DNA of 5,562 bases from Chloroflexota bacterium (GTDB lineage: Bacteria > Chloroflexota > Anaerolineae > Anaerolineales > UBA4823), in NCBI GenBank assembly GCA_021849525.1, contig JAJZSS010000146.1, forward strand, positions 1-5,562, in the 5' to 3' direction. Below the pieces are notes generated by a model. That model was not told where the DNA came from. It did no database searches and saw only the letters and a list, made by a program, of their open reading frames with translations. A program made the translations under genes and the position numbers. Position 1 is the first letter of the stretch; each line of letters opens with the position of its first letter. Of this stretch, positions 5,275 through 5,562 are shown piece by piece.

Positions 5275-5562
5275 GTGATTAAGAAAAAAATATTCGTCCT
5301 TGTGCTGGCGCTGGCAGTCATCCTGACTGCGTGTAAATCACCGGCGCCCGAGGCGACAACCGAACCGACTAAAGACCCAAACGCGGTGATGACCGCGGCG
5401 GCGAATACCGCCAGCGCTCGCCTGACCGATATAGCAGCCCTGACACCCACTCCCCCGCCGGCAACCCCGACTGAGACGCCATCTTCTGCAACCCCCACTC
5501 TGGCTCCGACGACTGCGGTACCTCAACCCAGCCCGACCAGCGCGCCGGTCACCGGACAGGAC
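5275..5562 (+). CDS. Lipoprotein with Pro/Thr-rich linker, N-terminal part only
   Basis: A GTG-started gene running off the right edge; 96 codons are visible. It begins with a textbook lipoprotein signal: basic IKKK, the hydrophobic IFVLVLALAVI, and lipobox LTAC with Cys20 as the lipidated residue. A short region follows (NAVMTAAANTASARLTDIAA, 36-55). From about residue 57 the chain is a Pro/Thr/Ala linker (LTPTPPPATPTETP and on to SPTSAP), ending at VTGQD. The mature protein should therefore sit on the outer face of the membrane with a functional domain held away from it. That domain is outside the window. From memory, lipoproteins with this N-terminal style in Anaerolineae often carry NBR1-type Ig-like domains, but nothing here proves it. 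The gene has its own Shine-Dalgarno and lies 101 bases after the paralogous pair, so it may be a separate transcript. Confidence 0.88.
   Translation, partial: MIKKKIFVLVLALAVILTACKSPAPEATTEPTKDPNAVMTAAANTASARLTDIAALTPTPPPATPTETPSSATPTLAPTTAVPQPSPTSAPVTGQD

Overview
The window looks like a piece of a Chloroflexota chromosome, most likely from the class Anaerolineae. This is inferred from protein style, not from a marker gene. Three secreted or surface proteins carry long Pro/Thr-rich linkers. The lipoprotein at the right edge has the 'TAAA.TA.ARLT.IAALTPTP' style I associate with that group. A SpoVS homologue and a GatCA pair sit together in GC-rich DNA. No mobile element, CRISPR array, tRNA or rRNA is visible.

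The left two thirds (1-3691) is read on the minus strand. In transcription order it holds: spoVS (3691-3431); a predicted lipoprotein esterase (3300-2290); gatC (2251-1961); gatA (1939-455); and the N-terminal part of an M3-family oligoendopeptidase (392 to the left edge). gatC and gatA are 21 bases apart and form the core of the tRNA-dependent amidotransferase GatCAB, which turns Glu-tRNA(Gln) into Gln-tRNA(Gln) and in many bacteria also Asp-tRNA(Asn) into Asn-tRNA(Asn). gatB is not in the window. gatC seems to have its own extended -10 promoter placed so close to the ATG that the mRNA would be leaderless.

The right third (3879-5562) is read on the plus strand and diverges from spoVS across a 187-base AT-rich region holding candidate promoters in both directions. 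It encodes two tandem paralogous membrane-anchored proteins that overlap by 4 bases (ATGA) and share a YxW...PVEYVDT...DYK motif just outside the membrane. The second adds a Pro/Thr linker and a C-terminal beta-rich domain with two cysteines. I do not recognise a described function for this pair. A lipoprotein with its own strong Shine-Dalgarno follows and runs off the right edge.

The most original content is the paralogous membrane pair. The rest is mostly recognisable housekeeping or envelope genes. Nothing seen amounts to a clear new defence or mobile system.
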